Part shown: in pieces, positions 9,679 through 18,612 of the stretch
How positions within the stretch are numbered: the first letter of the stretch is position 1
Layout: the number at the start of each line of letters is the position of its first letter
Assembly: GCA_902802305.1 (NCBI GenBank)
Contig: CADCLG010000009.1
Coordinates: 1 to 64,000, forward strand
Length of the DNA: 64,000 nucleotides
DNA from: an uncultured Spirochaetaceae bacterium
GTDB taxonomy: Bacteria > Spirochaetota > Spirochaetia > Treponematales > Treponemataceae
Direction of reading: 5' to 3'
Notes under the pieces: generated by a model
The model's database searches: none
Seen by the model: the letters and a program-made list of their open reading frames with translations, nothing else
Told to the model about the DNA's origin: nothing
Translations under genes and position numbers: made by a program

Positions 9679-10815
9679 ATGATTTTTGTTATATATAGTA
9701 TAATGTATTTATACATAAAAAAATTACAAATATCTATTATTTCTCTGCTGATTTTGCTATTTTCTGCCTGTTCAAGCAAATCTGTAAAAATTGATTTTAC
9801 CCAGGATGAAATTATTGATTATTCCTACTCGCCCCTGATTAAAGCTTTTGAAAACTACCTTAACGAATCCAATTTTCAGGGAGCTGTCCTTTTTGCAAAT
9901 AAAAAATCAGTAATTTTTGCAAAGGGCTTCGGGGTTTGTGATTCAAAGGCAACAGAAAAAACTCCAATTACAATTAATTCAACCTTTGAAATAGGTTCAA
10001 TTACAAAGCAGATTACAGCAGCCGCAATAATGCAGTTAGCAGAAAACCAAAAGCTTTCGGTTAATGAAACTTTGGAAAAATATTTTCCCTCTTTTCCCTA
10101 CAATAAAGAGATTACCATAGAAATGCTGCTGAACATGCGTTCTGGACTTACCGACTGCCTTAATTCTACTGTAAGCTTTTTCCCGGAAAAAATTGCAAAA
10201 GAGATTGAAGCGAACACCATTGCAAACAAGCCGCTTGAAAAAGAAATCATTTTAAAATATCTGGATTCTGCTCCTCTTTTTCTGGAGCCTGGTTCAAATT
10301 ATTTTTACTGCAATACAAATTATTATCTTCTTGCAAAAATAATCGAGCAAGTCACAGGCCTTGCTTATGATGATTATGTCCAGCAGAACATTTTTAACCC
10401 CTGCAAAATGTCCGCTACTAATACCGTCTTCCAGAAAACTGATACCCGCGGCTACGACTGGAAAGGACGCTACTACAGTATTCCGGATGAGTTTTCCAGC
10501 GGCTATGGAAATATCAATTCCTCTGTAGTGGACTTATACAAATGGACAAAAGCCTTTACTGGTGGGAAAGTCGTAAAGAAAAAAACTCTGCGACAAATGA
10601 TAGATACAGAATCTTACGGTTATGGAATTAATTATCAGAATGGCGAAATGTTCCATGCGGGGATTACCTCTGTATTCAATTCCATGTGCCTTTATTATCC
10701 CCAGGAAAAAATCACGATAATTGTTCTAATAAACAAGCCAGTCTACACTCAAAATGCGGCAACAATTTCAAGGGAACTTTACAATATTTATAAGAATCAA
10801 TATCTTATTCAATAA
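9679..10815 (+). CDS. Lipoprotein serine hydrolase, beta-lactamase/D-Ala-D-Ala peptidase fold
   Basis: A 378-residue class C beta-lactamase-like hydrolase (esterase or peptidase; substrate unknown). A signal peptide ends in a lipobox LFSAC with Cys31 as the likely lipid-bearing residue. Active-site motifs are present: SITK (Ser107, Lys110), Y-C-N (YCNTNYYLL) and H-A-G near the C-terminus (FHAGITS). The start is uncertain: ATG 9679 and ATG 9703 are both possible and neither has a clear ribosome site; TATAAT-like bases lie at 9699-9704. Its stop overlaps the start of the next gene by one base, so the two are probably co-translated. Confidence 0.85.
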   Translation: MIFVIYSIMYLYIKKLQISIISLLILLFSACSSKSVKIDFTQDEIIDYSYSPLIKAFENYLNESNFQGAVLFANKKSVIFAKGFGVCDSKATEKTPITINSTFEIGSITKQITAAAIMQLAENQKLSVNETLEKYFPSFPYNKEITIEMLLNMRSGLTDCLNSTVSFFPEKIAKEIEANTIANKPLEKEIILKYLDSAPLFLEPGSNYFYCNTNYYLLAKIIEQVTGLAYDDYVQQNIFNPCKMSATNTVFQKTDTRGYDWKGRYYSIPDEFSSGYGNINSSVVDLYKWTKAFTGGKVVKKKTLRQMIDTESYGYGINYQNGEMFHAGITSVFNSMCLYYPQEKITIIVLINKPVYTQNAATISRELYNIYKNQYLIQ

Positions 10816-11690
10816 TGTGGATTTTTCTTGTTTTTATTTATGGATTTTTAAAAGGTTCGCGGGAAATTGCTAAAAAAAAGGCAATGAACCACAACAGCGT
10901 TCTGGAAATCCTTATAGCGTATACACTTCTTTCATTTATATTTGTAATTCCACAGGCACCAAAAGCAGGCGGGCTGTCTGCTCATTTTTATTTTCTGATA
11001 GCCTTAAAATCCTTTTGCATTTTTGTCGCCTGGATATGCAGCTTCAACTCTCTAAAAAATCTTCCTGTAAGTTTGTTTGGAATAATCGATTTATCCAGAG
11101 TGCTTTTTGCAACAATGCTGGGAGTAATTTTTCTGCATGAAGATTTGAGAGGATTCCAGTTGCTGGGGCTTATTATAGTTTGCTCCGGACTTGTCATGCT
11201 TAGATTCAAACCAAAAGAAAAAACTCTTGAGGAAGCAGCAAATAATGAACCAGCAACTCCCCTCCACTCCCCTGCCTTTTTTGTCCTTCTGGCGCTCATA
11301 TCGTGCATTTTGAACGCTTTTTCGGGTCTCTTTGATAAAATACTCATGAAAGACATTTCAAGCGCCCAGCTGCAATTCTGGTACATGCTTTTTCTTGTTT
11401 TATACTATCTGATTTATATTCTCATAAAACGCGAAAAAATAAGCTTAAGCGTGTTTAAAAATATCTGGGTTTGGCTTCTGGCCCTCATGTTTGTAATAGG
11501 AGACAAGGCACTTTTTATTGCAAACGGAATGGAAGGCAGCAAAATTACAGTTATGACCTTAATTAAACAGATTGGCTGTATTGTAACTATTTTGGGCGGA
11601 AGAATCTTCTTTAAAGAAAAGAATATCGCTTACAATCTGCTTTGTGCCGGAATCGTAATTATTGGAATTATGCTTGGGGTAATTTTCTGA
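10815..11690 (+). CDS. EamA/DMT-family transporter
   Basis: An integral membrane protein of 291 residues with about ten hydrophobic segments arranged as two EamA halves (residues 1-135 and 155-291) joined by a charged, proline-rich loop. The end of each half has the usual GAGLIIVCSGLVML-like pattern (GLIIVCSGLVMLRF and CAGIVIIGIML). The family exports or imports small metabolites; no substrate can be inferred. TAATG couples it to the upstream serine hydrolase lipoprotein. Confidence 0.85.
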   Translation: MWIFLVFIYGFLKGSREIAKKKAMNHNSVLEILIAYTLLSFIFVIPQAPKAGGLSAHFYFLIALKSFCIFVAWICSFNSLKNLPVSLFGIIDLSRVLFATMLGVIFLHEDLRGFQLLGLIIVCSGLVMLRFKPKEKTLEEAANNEPATPLHSPAFFVLLALISCILNAFSGLFDKILMKDISSAQLQFWYMLFLVLYYLIYILIKREKISLSVFKNIWVWLLALMFVIGDKALFIANGMEGSKITVMTLIKQIGCIVTILGGRIFFKEKNIAYNLLCAGIVIIGIMLGVIF

Positions 11691-11740
11691 TTTCTTGAAT
11701 AAATCATAGCTTTTTGTTATCCAAATAAAAAAAAGCATGT

Positions 11741-11746
11741 TATAAT
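11741..11746 (+). promoter_or_regulatory. -10 box immediately upstream of the pseudokinase ATG
   Basis: TATAAT ends 7 bases before the ATG at 11754 and no ribosome-binding site is visible between them, so transcription would begin at or next to the start codon (a leaderless message). A TTGTTA at 11714-11719 could be a distant -35 box. Confidence 0.45.
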
Positions 11747-11753
11747 TTTCTTT

Positions 11754-12701
11754 ATGGATATTCAGACAATCAAAGAACTGTCAGCAAAAGCATTCCCAGC
11801 AAGAATTGTTAGTGATTATAAAAAGTTTAATAAAGATTATCTTCTGGACTCCGTAGATTCCTTTTTAATTACTTTTACAGATGGATTTAAAGCAATATTA
11901 AAAACCGAATGTTCAAAATCACATCTCTTAAAAAATAATTTTGATCCTATCACAACAGAAAAAGAAGCCTTTAATATTTTAAATAATAAGCCTACATTAA
12001 AAATCAAAATCCCGGATTTATATTATTTTGATGACAGCAAAACTTCTTACAGTAAAAAATATTTGTTTACAGAATATTTTGGTCTGCTTGATTATGAAAA
12101 GCAAATGCCTTCTATGGAAAAAGAAAAAATAGAAAGAATTGATTACAAGTCCGGTAAAGTCGTAAAAAAACTCATGGATACACTTTCGCCAACTTTTAGA
12201 CTTCTTGTAGATTCAAGGCATCAATTTACAGAGCTTTTTGATTTTGTATTTTTCCTTTTGAACAATGTTATTTCGGATGCAGGCAATAAAAATGTTGATT
12301 TGTCTATTCCAAGTGCAGAATTAAATGCCTTATTGGAAAAAGACAGAAAATGCTTTGAATGCAGTACAGAGCCTTGTCTAGTCCATTTAAATATGCAGCC
12401 GCATAATATTCTGGTAAATGATGATGAAATATATTCCATTATAAACTGGGAGAATGCTGTTTTTGGCGATCCTTTAATGGAAGTAAGATTCCGGCTGCAA
12501 AAATATACGCTTGCCTTTTTAGACGGTTTTGGTCAAAGTCAGTTCAATTTTAAGGAAACGCGACGCCTGCTCTGGTATGATATTATTTACTACCTGTCAG
12601 TCATGGTAAAATGCGGTTCTTCAAAAACCAATCAAATACATTATGAAAATGCAAAAAAACTCATTCAGCAGTGTATGATGATGCTTCAATTCACCTTTTA
12701 A
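11754..12701 (+). CDS. APH/choline-kinase-fold protein lacking both catalytic aspartates
   Basis: A 315-residue protein with the aminoglycoside phosphotransferase fold. The Brenner motif normally reads H-G-D-x-x-x-x-N; here it is HLNMQPHN with Asn213 in place of the catalytic Asp. The metal-binding Asp of the I-D-W-E motif is Asn231 (IINWENAVFGDP). His211 and the downstream GDP are kept. Family knowledge says these two aspartates are needed for phosphotransfer, so this is probably a pseudokinase or has a different activity. It has no close operon partner; the convergent xylanase gene ends 5 bp away. No start-site alternatives are apparent. Confidence 0.75.
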   Translation: MDIQTIKELSAKAFPARIVSDYKKFNKDYLLDSVDSFLITFTDGFKAILKTECSKSHLLKNNFDPITTEKEAFNILNNKPTLKIKIPDLYYFDDSKTSYSKKYLFTEYFGLLDYEKQMPSMEKEKIERIDYKSGKVVKKLMDTLSPTFRLLVDSRHQFTELFDFVFFLLNNVISDAGNKNVDLSIPSAELNALLEKDRKCFECSTEPCLVHLNMQPHNILVNDDEIYSIINWENAVFGDPLMEVRFRLQKYTLAFLDGFGQSQFNFKETRRLLWYDIIYYLSVMVKCGSSKTNQIHYENAKKLIQQCMMMLQFTF

Positions 12702-12706
12702 TTTTT

Positions 12707-13756
12707 TTACTGATTTATCCGTATAAAAGCGGGTTTAGGCTCTCCTTTCACATCAAACAAAAGAGCAGCATCCGGTCTGTTTGGAACAGGAAAATTATTC
12801 TTCCAGCTGAAGGCATCGGTAATTCCCCAAAGCAAAACATCCTGAAGATAACCTTTTTTTGCTTCCTTTTTAAAACATTCAAATAATTCAAAGAATCTCT
12901 GCCCCTGCTCTTCCAAAACTTCTGCTGTTATAGGCTTGGTTGACTGATCTTCAAAATTATAAATTGAAACGTCCATTTCGGTAATAATGACTTTTAATCC
13001 AAGACTGCCAAAAAGTTCTATTGTTTTTTCAATTTCTTCAACCGGCGGATTGTACATGCTTATATGCATCTGTAAGCCTACTGTATTTACAGGAACTTTT
13101 TTTGCAAGAAGCTTTTTGAGCAGTTCATACATTGCCTGCCTTTTCTGAGGAATAATCTCCAGATTGTAATCATTTATTACTAAATCTGATTTAGGGAAAG
13201 CTTCTTTTGCCCAGAAAAAGGCTTTTTCAATATAATCTTCACCCATGATTTCGCGCCACATAGAATGATCTTCCTTTGTGCGGATACAAAAGGTTTTATC
13301 AGAAATACATTCGTTTACAACATCAACTGAGCAAATATCATCTTTGTAACGCTCGCCAACAGTATAAATATATTTTTTTGTCCTTTCTTCAAGCTGGTCT
13401 TTTGTAGCCTGAGAATCTTTTTCACCCTTGAAAATCCACTTTGGAGACTGATTGTGCCAAACCAGAGTATGCCAGCGCATATCTTTATTATTTTCTTTTC
13501 CAAACTGAATGAACTTGTCGGCTGCAGAAAAATCAAAGTCATTTTCAGCCTTGTAAATGCCTTCCATTTTTGTGTCGTTTTCGGCAACAATTAAATTAAA
13601 ATGTTTTTTGAGCAAGGCTGTATCTTTTTCGCAATTAATCTTTTTTCCTATTTTCTTTTCAATTTTTACTCTAAAATCGTCGTTAAAAATAACACCGCTT
13701 ACAGCAGCTCCAACTCTAAAATAATCTTTATATGTCTCAAACAAAATCTTTTCCAT
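12707..13756 (-). CDS. Endo-1,4-beta-xylanase, GH10, intracellular
   Basis: Hydrolyses internal beta-1,4-xylosidic bonds. The 349 residues are a single GH10 barrel with the WHTLVWH motif (95-101), acid/base Glu149 in VVNEC and nucleophile Glu260 in ITEMDVS. There is no signal peptide or binding module, so it should act on imported xylo-oligosaccharides, as do other intracellular GH10 enzymes, and would complement the intracellular GH51 enzyme. A CG-centred palindrome typical of LacI-family operators lies 19 bp upstream of the ATG. No ribosome site is visible. Confidence 0.95.
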   Translation of the reverse strand: MEKILFETYKDYFRVGAAVSGVIFNDDFRVKIEKKIGKKINCEKDTALLKKHFNLIVAENDTKMEGIYKAENDFDFSAADKFIQFGKENNKDMRWHTLVWHNQSPKWIFKGEKDSQATKDQLEERTKKYIYTVGERYKDDICSVDVVNECISDKTFCIRTKEDHSMWREIMGEDYIEKAFFWAKEAFPKSDLVINDYNLEIIPQKRQAMYELLKKLLAKKVPVNTVGLQMHISMYNPPVEEIEKTIELFGSLGLKVIITEMDVSIYNFEDQSTKPITAEVLEEQGQRFFELFECFKKEAKKGYLQDVLLWGITDAFSWKNNFPVPNRPDAALLFDVKGEPKPAFIRINQ

Positions 13757-13764
13757 AATTGATA

Positions 13765-13793
13765 TAATAATAAAGTTAAACGTTTAACAATAT
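13765..13793 (-). promoter_or_regulatory. Xylanase promoter with LacI-type palindromic operator
   Basis: A perfect 14-bp palindrome GTTAAACGTTTAAC (13775-13788) sits upstream of the xylanase. Read on the minus strand, TTGTTA and TTATAT spaced by 17 bp form a plausible promoter whose -35 overlaps the palindrome. The -10 ends only about five bases before the ATG. A LacI-family repressor responding to xylo-oligosaccharide is the natural guess; no such regulator gene is in the window. Confidence 0.5.
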
Positions 13794-13827
13794 AAATAAG
13801 ATTTTCTTTTATTGTATGAATCTATTT

Positions 13828-15972
13828 TCACTGATGATTATTTTTTTCTTCATTTTCTTCAGTAGAATATTTTTTCTTGAGATTCTGTTCGACAATTTCC
13901 ATTCTCTGCTGAAGCATTATTATAGCATCCGGATTGAGCATCATAACCTTCTGCTGGACAACAGATTTTCGTCGTTCAATCAGTATTTCAAAAGCCTTTG
14001 TTCTTTCTGGTGAAAGCTTATGTTCATGTTCCAAATGTTCCAGTTTTGCTTCAAGATTTTCAAGCAATTCTTCTTCATCAAAAAGCCCGATTTTTCCCCA
14101 GCTGATTGCAGCTTCAATTTCTTCAAAATTAATATTTTCAAAATTATTCCCGGAAATATTTTGAGTTGCCTGCAAAAGATTGACTACAAGTTCGTCTGCC
14201 AGCTCTTGCATTTTGCTTTCCGCTTCTTTTCCAAAAGCCCATTCAAACTCTGCCAGTTTTTCTTTTGACTCGACATAAGAATAATCATAATCCTTTGAAA
14301 GGCCTTCGAGTGGATATGGCTTTGTAAATCCGCAGGTTCGCAAGGCAAGAGAAATTGTACGCCTGACTTTCCCATCATTTATCAGCTTTTCGCCGCCAAA
14401 CTGACGAATCAAATCATTTACGTGGCCCTGCTGCTCGGTAAGATAAAACTGTATTCCTCGTGATGAAAGCTTATTGTAAAGGGAAACAATCTTATCTACC
14501 GCTGTTATATCTACACTTCCAATTCCACCGGCATCAATAATGACAAACTTTGTATCTTCCTTAATTCCATTTTCTATATCTGAAATAAAAGTTCCAACAT
14601 TGGCAAAAAAAAGATTTCCACCAAATCTGTAGAGGACAGTATTTTTAATTGGACGGGAGTTTTTGTTACGGCGCAAATCATAATAACCGTGGTGTCCGGG
14701 TATTTTTCCTAAGAAGGCACGTGGGGGTACAACAGCTTTTTTTACAACAGAAAAGAATGAAAGTCCAACACCAATTACAACTCCATAAACAGTCCCCAAA
14801 AAGAGAACACCCAAATAAGCCGTAATAAAAATAAAGAGTTCAGATTTATTGCATTTCCATAAACGTTTTGCCTGCTTTATATCCAGAATACTTAACAGAG
14901 CACTTACAACAATTCCAGTCAGGACAGGAACAGGAAGATAGATAAAAAACTTTGTACCAAATAAAAGAACAAGGAGCATTGTAAAAAAGGCAGTAATTGA
15001 CATAAGCTGGCTTTTACATTCAAACTGCTCAACTATTGCTGACCGGGAAACACTGCCATTGATAGGACAAGAACCTGAAATACTGGACGCCAGATTCATA
15101 ACAGAATACGCAATTAATTCCTGATTATTATCTATTTTATAATCATGTTTTGCAGCATAATTATTTGCCGCTAGAAGAGTCTGAGCCATAACGACCAGTG
15201 AAATCATAAGACTCAAGACAATACAATTTGGTATATAATCTTTATAATCCTTAATAATAAAAATATTTGGGATAGAAAGTTTTGGAAATCCTCCCTGAAC
15301 CGAAGAAAGCAATTTTACCCCAAAGCGGTCAATTTTAAAGATTACCGTTATAATGATTCCCAGACCAAGCATAATTACCGACATAGGGATTTTGGGATTT
15401 ATTTTTCTAAAAATCAAAATAACAGCAATTGTTCCAAATCCTAGAAAAAAGGAAAGAAGATTAAAATTGGAAAACTCTCTTACTATATTAATCAAAACTG
15501 AAATCAGTTGACCACTTGAGGCATTCCCACCATAAAGCTTTGGTAATTGAAAAAGAATAATTAATGTTCCTACACCAGAAATAAATCCACCCATAACAGG
15601 ATCAGAAATATACTTTACTACCCTACCCGCTTTTAAAAATCTGAACAATAAAAACCAGACTGCAACCATCAGAGAAATAAGAGGAACAAACTTAAGCGCT
15701 TCAGAAGAACCATGTGCAATTCCGCAGGTAGAAAGCAGGGAGCCAACCATTGCAGCGGGCATAGCATCTACCCCCACAACAAACTGAGGCGAGGATGATA
15801 AAAATGCATAAGAAAGAATAGGAAGTAAAGAACCATATAATCCGCAGACAGGAGAAAGCCCGGCTATTTGAGCATAACCCATTGAAATGGGAATAGAAAT
15901 CAGAGCTACGACAATTCCAGAAAAAATATCACTTTTAAGATTCTTTTTATTAATCTGTGGTCTAAAAGCCAT
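13828..15972 (-). CDS. SulP-family anion transporter with STAS domain
   Basis: A 714-residue SLC26/SulP protein. Residues 1-410 are hydrophobic with the N-terminal signature DIFSGIVVALISIPISMGYAQIAGLSPVCGLY split over the first helices. A STAS domain follows (about 440-550: TKFVIIDAGGIGSVDITAVDKI). A charged C-terminal extension of about 110 residues with coiled-coil character (LLENLEAKLEHLEHEH) is unusual. SulP proteins move sulfate, bicarbonate or dicarboxylates; the substrate is not clear. It borders the plasmid-type origin and may be the last gene before it on this side. Confidence 0.92.
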   Translation of the reverse strand: MAFRPQINKKNLKSDIFSGIVVALISIPISMGYAQIAGLSPVCGLYGSLLPILSYAFLSSSPQFVVGVDAMPAAMVGSLLSTCGIAHGSSEALKFVPLISLMVAVWFLLFRFLKAGRVVKYISDPVMGGFISGVGTLIILFQLPKLYGGNASSGQLISVLINIVREFSNFNLLSFFLGFGTIAVILIFRKINPKIPMSVIMLGLGIIITVIFKIDRFGVKLLSSVQGGFPKLSIPNIFIIKDYKDYIPNCIVLSLMISLVVMAQTLLAANNYAAKHDYKIDNNQELIAYSVMNLASSISGSCPINGSVSRSAIVEQFECKSQLMSITAFFTMLLVLLFGTKFFIYLPVPVLTGIVVSALLSILDIKQAKRLWKCNKSELFIFITAYLGVLFLGTVYGVVIGVGLSFFSVVKKAVVPPRAFLGKIPGHHGYYDLRRNKNSRPIKNTVLYRFGGNLFFANVGTFISDIENGIKEDTKFVIIDAGGIGSVDITAVDKIVSLYNKLSSRGIQFYLTEQQGHVNDLIRQFGGEKLINDGKVRRTISLALRTCGFTKPYPLEGLSKDYDYSYVESKEKLAEFEWAFGKEAESKMQELADELVVNLLQATQNISGNNFENINFEEIEAAISWGKIGLFDEEELLENLEAKLEHLEHEHKLSPERTKAFEILIERRKSVVQQKVMMLNPDAIIMLQQRMEIVEQNLKKKYSTEENEEKNNHQ

Positions 15973-16050
15973 ATACTTTATTTTACAATGGATATAAAAG
16001 AAAAGAAAACAAAAAACATCAGAACCTTATTATAAATCAGAAAAAAAAGA

Positions 16051-16393
16051 GGTAACAGAACTCTTAAAAAATCAGGTCACAGACTTCTTAAAAAACTCCA
16101 CATTTTGAAGTGAATAAAAGGCTTTTTCGGTAACAAAACTCCTAAAAAATGAATAATCTTGTATTTTTATCATAGATAAGTTATATAATAGAAGAAAATG
16201 ATTAAATTTAATTATTATTTTTTTTGCTGTAACAGAACAACTAAAAAAGGTAACAAAATCATTAAATCTTCCATATATACTAATAATTAACTATTAATAT
16301 ATTTAAAACCAGTAACAGCAAAAGAAATATGTGGATAAGTCATTTATTTCTTAGGAGAATTGTGACCCTTTTTTATTTAAGAGTTTTGTTACC
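16051..16393. other. Candidate iteron-type replication origin
   Basis: The 434-bp gap between the SulP gene and repA has no gene but is packed with direct repeats close to GGTAACAGAACTCTTAAA: 16051-16070, 16075-16094, 16129-16148, 16228-16247, 16249-16268 and an inverted copy at 16374-16393. A perfect DnaA box, TTATCCACA on the minus strand, is at 16330-16338, and the stretch around 16150-16330 is very A+T rich. This is the standard layout of an iteron-controlled plasmid origin beside its Rep gene. Confidence 0.75.
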
Positions 16394-16406
16394 TTATTAT
16401 ATTTTT

Positions 16407-17396
16407 TTACAAATCAGCAGTAATCAATGCATAACGAGGATCTTTTTTAAGTACAGGAGTAGGACTTTTATATAAAGTAACACCAGATCCATCCTTATTA
16501 ATTTCAAACTTTACTTCTTTGTAATACTTTTCTTTTATTTCCTTAAGAAGCTCAACAATTCTTGCATAATTTACATTTGTAAGATTTGGATCCTTTCCTT
16601 TTTCTACAGGAATAAATTGTTCAACCAGCTTATGTCTAGGAATAAAAACAGGATCTGTTAATCCATTATTGCGGAAAACTAACCAGGCATAAATATCCTT
16701 TCCAATCGGACTGGCAATTTCCTTATAGATTTCATAATCAATAGGAACAGCGTGTTTTTGACAAAAATCTGTAAACTCAGGAGAAAGAAGGATTTTAAAA
16801 TGTCCGGTTTTTATCTCACTTGAACCATCATCAATTTCCTGATATTGGACCCCAGTTGTAAAACGAATGTTACCGGTAGTTTTTGTCGTTACAATAACAT
16901 CTTTTTTGGGATAATTTCCATCTTCATACATATCTTTAAAAAGATAACTTGCGGCTACTTCTCTGATTTCCTGGTCAAAAATAAAAGCTGCATTTGAAAA
17001 ACATTCAAGCTGTTCACGAATATCTTTACCACGTTGTTTTGGAAGTTGTAATTCCCTAAGTAAATCGGCCATGGAAGCATATTCAATCATAAGTTGATTA
17101 TCTTTATTTTTGGCAATTACTGCATGTGTAGTAAGTACGCTTAATAAAAGGCGGCCATATTTGCCAAAAGGAACGTTTTTTGGAGATGAAAGTGTAAGAG
17201 TAACTCCCTGACTTCCTTTGCGGATAAAAACAGTTTTATGCATATTTTTGAAAGGAAGAGAGGCTGTTGTAAAAAAGCTTGGAATATATCCTATCTGCTT
17301 TGGTTTTTCACGCGTACTTTCTATTTCAAATAATTCAGAAATAGAATTATCCATTGGTACGAGTGAATTGTTTTCGTTAATTTTTTTTCTGCCCAT
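16407..17396 (-). CDS. RepA-type plasmid replication initiator
   Basis: A 329-residue protein resembling the plasmid RepA family (RepA_C): GRLLLSVLTTHAVIAKN, a short helix with LLRELQLPKQRGKDIREQLECF, then FKILLSPEFTDFC and DIYAWLVFR in a winged-helix-like second half. Such proteins bind iterons and open the origin. It is the third gene of a parA-partner-repA set, 35 bp after the partner gene. The iteron at 17408-17427 covers the position where the ribosome site would be, which fits autoregulation. The iteron array and DnaA box follow its stop codon. A chromosomal DnaA is not encoded in the window. Confidence 0.8.
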   Translation of the reverse strand: MGRKKINENNSLVPMDNSISELFEIESTREKPKQIGYIPSFFTTASLPFKNMHKTVFIRKGSQGVTLTLSSPKNVPFGKYGRLLLSVLTTHAVIAKNKDNQLMIEYASMADLLRELQLPKQRGKDIREQLECFSNAAFIFDQEIREVAASYLFKDMYEDGNYPKKDVIVTTKTTGNIRFTTGVQYQEIDDGSSEIKTGHFKILLSPEFTDFCQKHAVPIDYEIYKEIASPIGKDIYAWLVFRNNGLTDPVFIPRHKLVEQFIPVEKGKDPNLTNVNYARIVELLKEIKEKYYKEVKFEINKDGSGVTLYKSPTPVLKKDPRYALITADL

Positions 17397-17407
17397 ACTT
17401 TTTATCT

Positions 17408-17427
17408 GGTAACAGTTCTCTTAAACT
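17408..17427 (+). repeat. Iteron in the repA upstream region
   Basis: GGTAACAGTTCTCTTAAA lies 11 bp upstream of the repA start codon, in the 35-bp gap after the partition-partner gene. It matches the origin iterons and is a natural place for RepA to repress its own synthesis. Confidence 0.7.
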
Positions 17428-17431
17428 ATTA

Positions 17432-17788
17432 CTACTCCCCTACTTTTTCAATACCATTTCTAGAAATAGTCAATCGTCCGGCTTTTACTTCCTTCATGAT
17501 GTAATTAACTGCTGTTTCTACACCTTGAACTAAAGTAACTTCATGTGCTGAAAAGAAAGCTCTGAATTCAGCTTTTTTTCCGCGGGTAAAATGGAGATTT
17601 GCAACATCGCTGTATTTGCCTCTCTTTTCATCAGCGGTAACAGATATTTGAGAATTGTTTAAGAGATTTGTTACCTCTTTTTTTTCTGTATTTTCTTGAA
17701 TCTGAGGTTCTGCACTCATATTATTTTTGATCTGCTGTGCAAAATCTGGTGTAATTAATGAATGTACTGTTTTTGTTGATAAAGGCAT
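17432..17788 (-). CDS. Putative ribbon-helix-helix partition partner of ParA
   Basis: A 118-residue protein following parA by 10 bp, with an AGGAG site. The N-terminal 55 residues look disordered. Residues about 60-110 fit a ribbon-helix-helix fold: a strand (ANLHFTR), helix (KKAEFRAFFSAHE), turn and second helix (LVQGVETAVNYIMKEVKAG). Small RHH proteins are the centromere-binding partners of short ParA proteins in type Ib partition systems (ParG, omega). I infer it binds the heptad repeats upstream of parA. Two iteron-like sequences in opposite orientation lie inside its coding region. Confidence 0.6.
   Translation of the reverse strand: MPLSTKTVHSLITPDFAQQIKNNMSAEPQIQENTEKKEVTNLLNNSQISVTADEKRGKYSDVANLHFTRGKKAEFRAFFSAHEVTLVQGVETAVNYIMKEVKAGRLTISRNGIEKVGE
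17636..17675. repeat. Inverted pair of iterons inside the partition gene
   Basis: A + strand iteron-like copy (17636-17655, GGTAACAGATATTTGAGA) directly abuts a minus-strand copy (17656-17675, reading GGTAACAAATCTCTTAAA). Both fall within the coding sequence of the small partition gene. Confidence 0.6.
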
Positions 17789-17798
17789 GTTAGAACTC

Positions 17799-18548
17799 CT
17801 ATTTCAAAAGCTCAGCAAGTTTTTTGAATGCTGCCAGTGTTGATGGTTTTGCTCCCTGCTGCTGGATTGTTTTTCTGACTATTGTTGCAGATTTGAAATT
17901 CTGATCCTGTGGAATTTCTACGATATTGAAATCTGTTCCTTTGAGGGCTTCGATAATTTCGTTTGCAAGCTTGTAAGAATGATTAACTTCGTTCAAAACA
18001 ATTGTTTTAAAAACCGGCTGAATGTGCTTGCGTTTCTGGCAGTCCTTTAAATTGCTTCTGAAAAGCTGGAGTCCATCTTGTGAATATCCGTCAGCTTTTA
18101 CAACAGCAACAACTTCGTCAACGGCGGCAAGAATATTTTCTTCAAAGGCATCAAAGGCCGGGGATGTGTCAAAGATACAATAGTCAAAGCCCAACTGCTC
18201 GATAATATTTACCAGGTCAACAAAGATAAAAGGTTCTCTTGAAGCCTGCATTGCACGGTAGAGTTTTAACCCATTGGTTTCGTTTTCGCTGAAAGCCATT
18301 GTTGGTATTAAAAATAGATTTTCAACATTTGATGGAACGATGGACTTTTCGACATCAACTTTACCGAAAAGAACTTCACCCAAGTCATATTCAAAAGATT
18401 CTAAAAGATTACTGGTAGAGTTTCCCTGAGGGTCTGCGTCTATAAGTAGTACCTTTTTTCCTGACATTGCAAGTTCGGCTGCAATGGATACACTGATGGT
18501 AGTTTTGCCAACTCCACCTTTCTGGATTGCAATTGCGATTTTTTTCAT
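17799..18548 (-). CDS. parA: ParA-family partition ATPase
   Basis: A 249-residue ParA/MinD-type ATPase that would segregate the replicon. The deviant Walker A KGGVGKTT is at residues 10-17, followed by [15 protein letters not shown] (Walker A') and [17 protein letters not shown] (Walker B). It lacks an N-terminal HTH, as in short type Ib ParA proteins. The ATG at 18548 is preferred to a TTG six codons upstream because GGTGGGA sits at ribosome-site distance from the ATG. The gene starts the parA-partner-repA set, and a strong promoter with an embedded heptad repeat lies upstream. Confidence 0.92.
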   Translation of the reverse strand: MKKIAIAIQKGGVGKTTISVSIAAELAMSGKKVLLIDADPQGNSTSNLLESFEYDLGEVLFGKVDVEKSIVPSNVENLFLIPTMAFSENETNGLKLYRAMQASREPFIFVDLVNIIEQLGFDYCIFDTSPAFDAFEENILAAVDEVVAVVKADGYSQDGLQLFRSNLKDCQKRKHIQPVFKTIVLNEVNHSYKLANEIIEALKGTDFNIVEIPQDQNFKSATIVRKTIQQQGAKPSTLAAFKKLAELLK

Positions 18549-18582
18549 TTTTGATTTCCCACCCAATTTTTATGCAGTTAAA

Positions 18583-18612
18583 ATTATAATATTTTTTAGT
18601 AGATTCTGTCAA
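18583..18612 (-). promoter_or_regulatory. parA promoter
   Basis: On the minus strand a consensus -35 TTGACA (18607-18612) and -10 TATAAT (18583-18588) are 18 bp apart. One TCTACTA heptad (18597-18603) lies in the spacer, a position expected for autorepression by the partition proteins. Confidence 0.65.
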
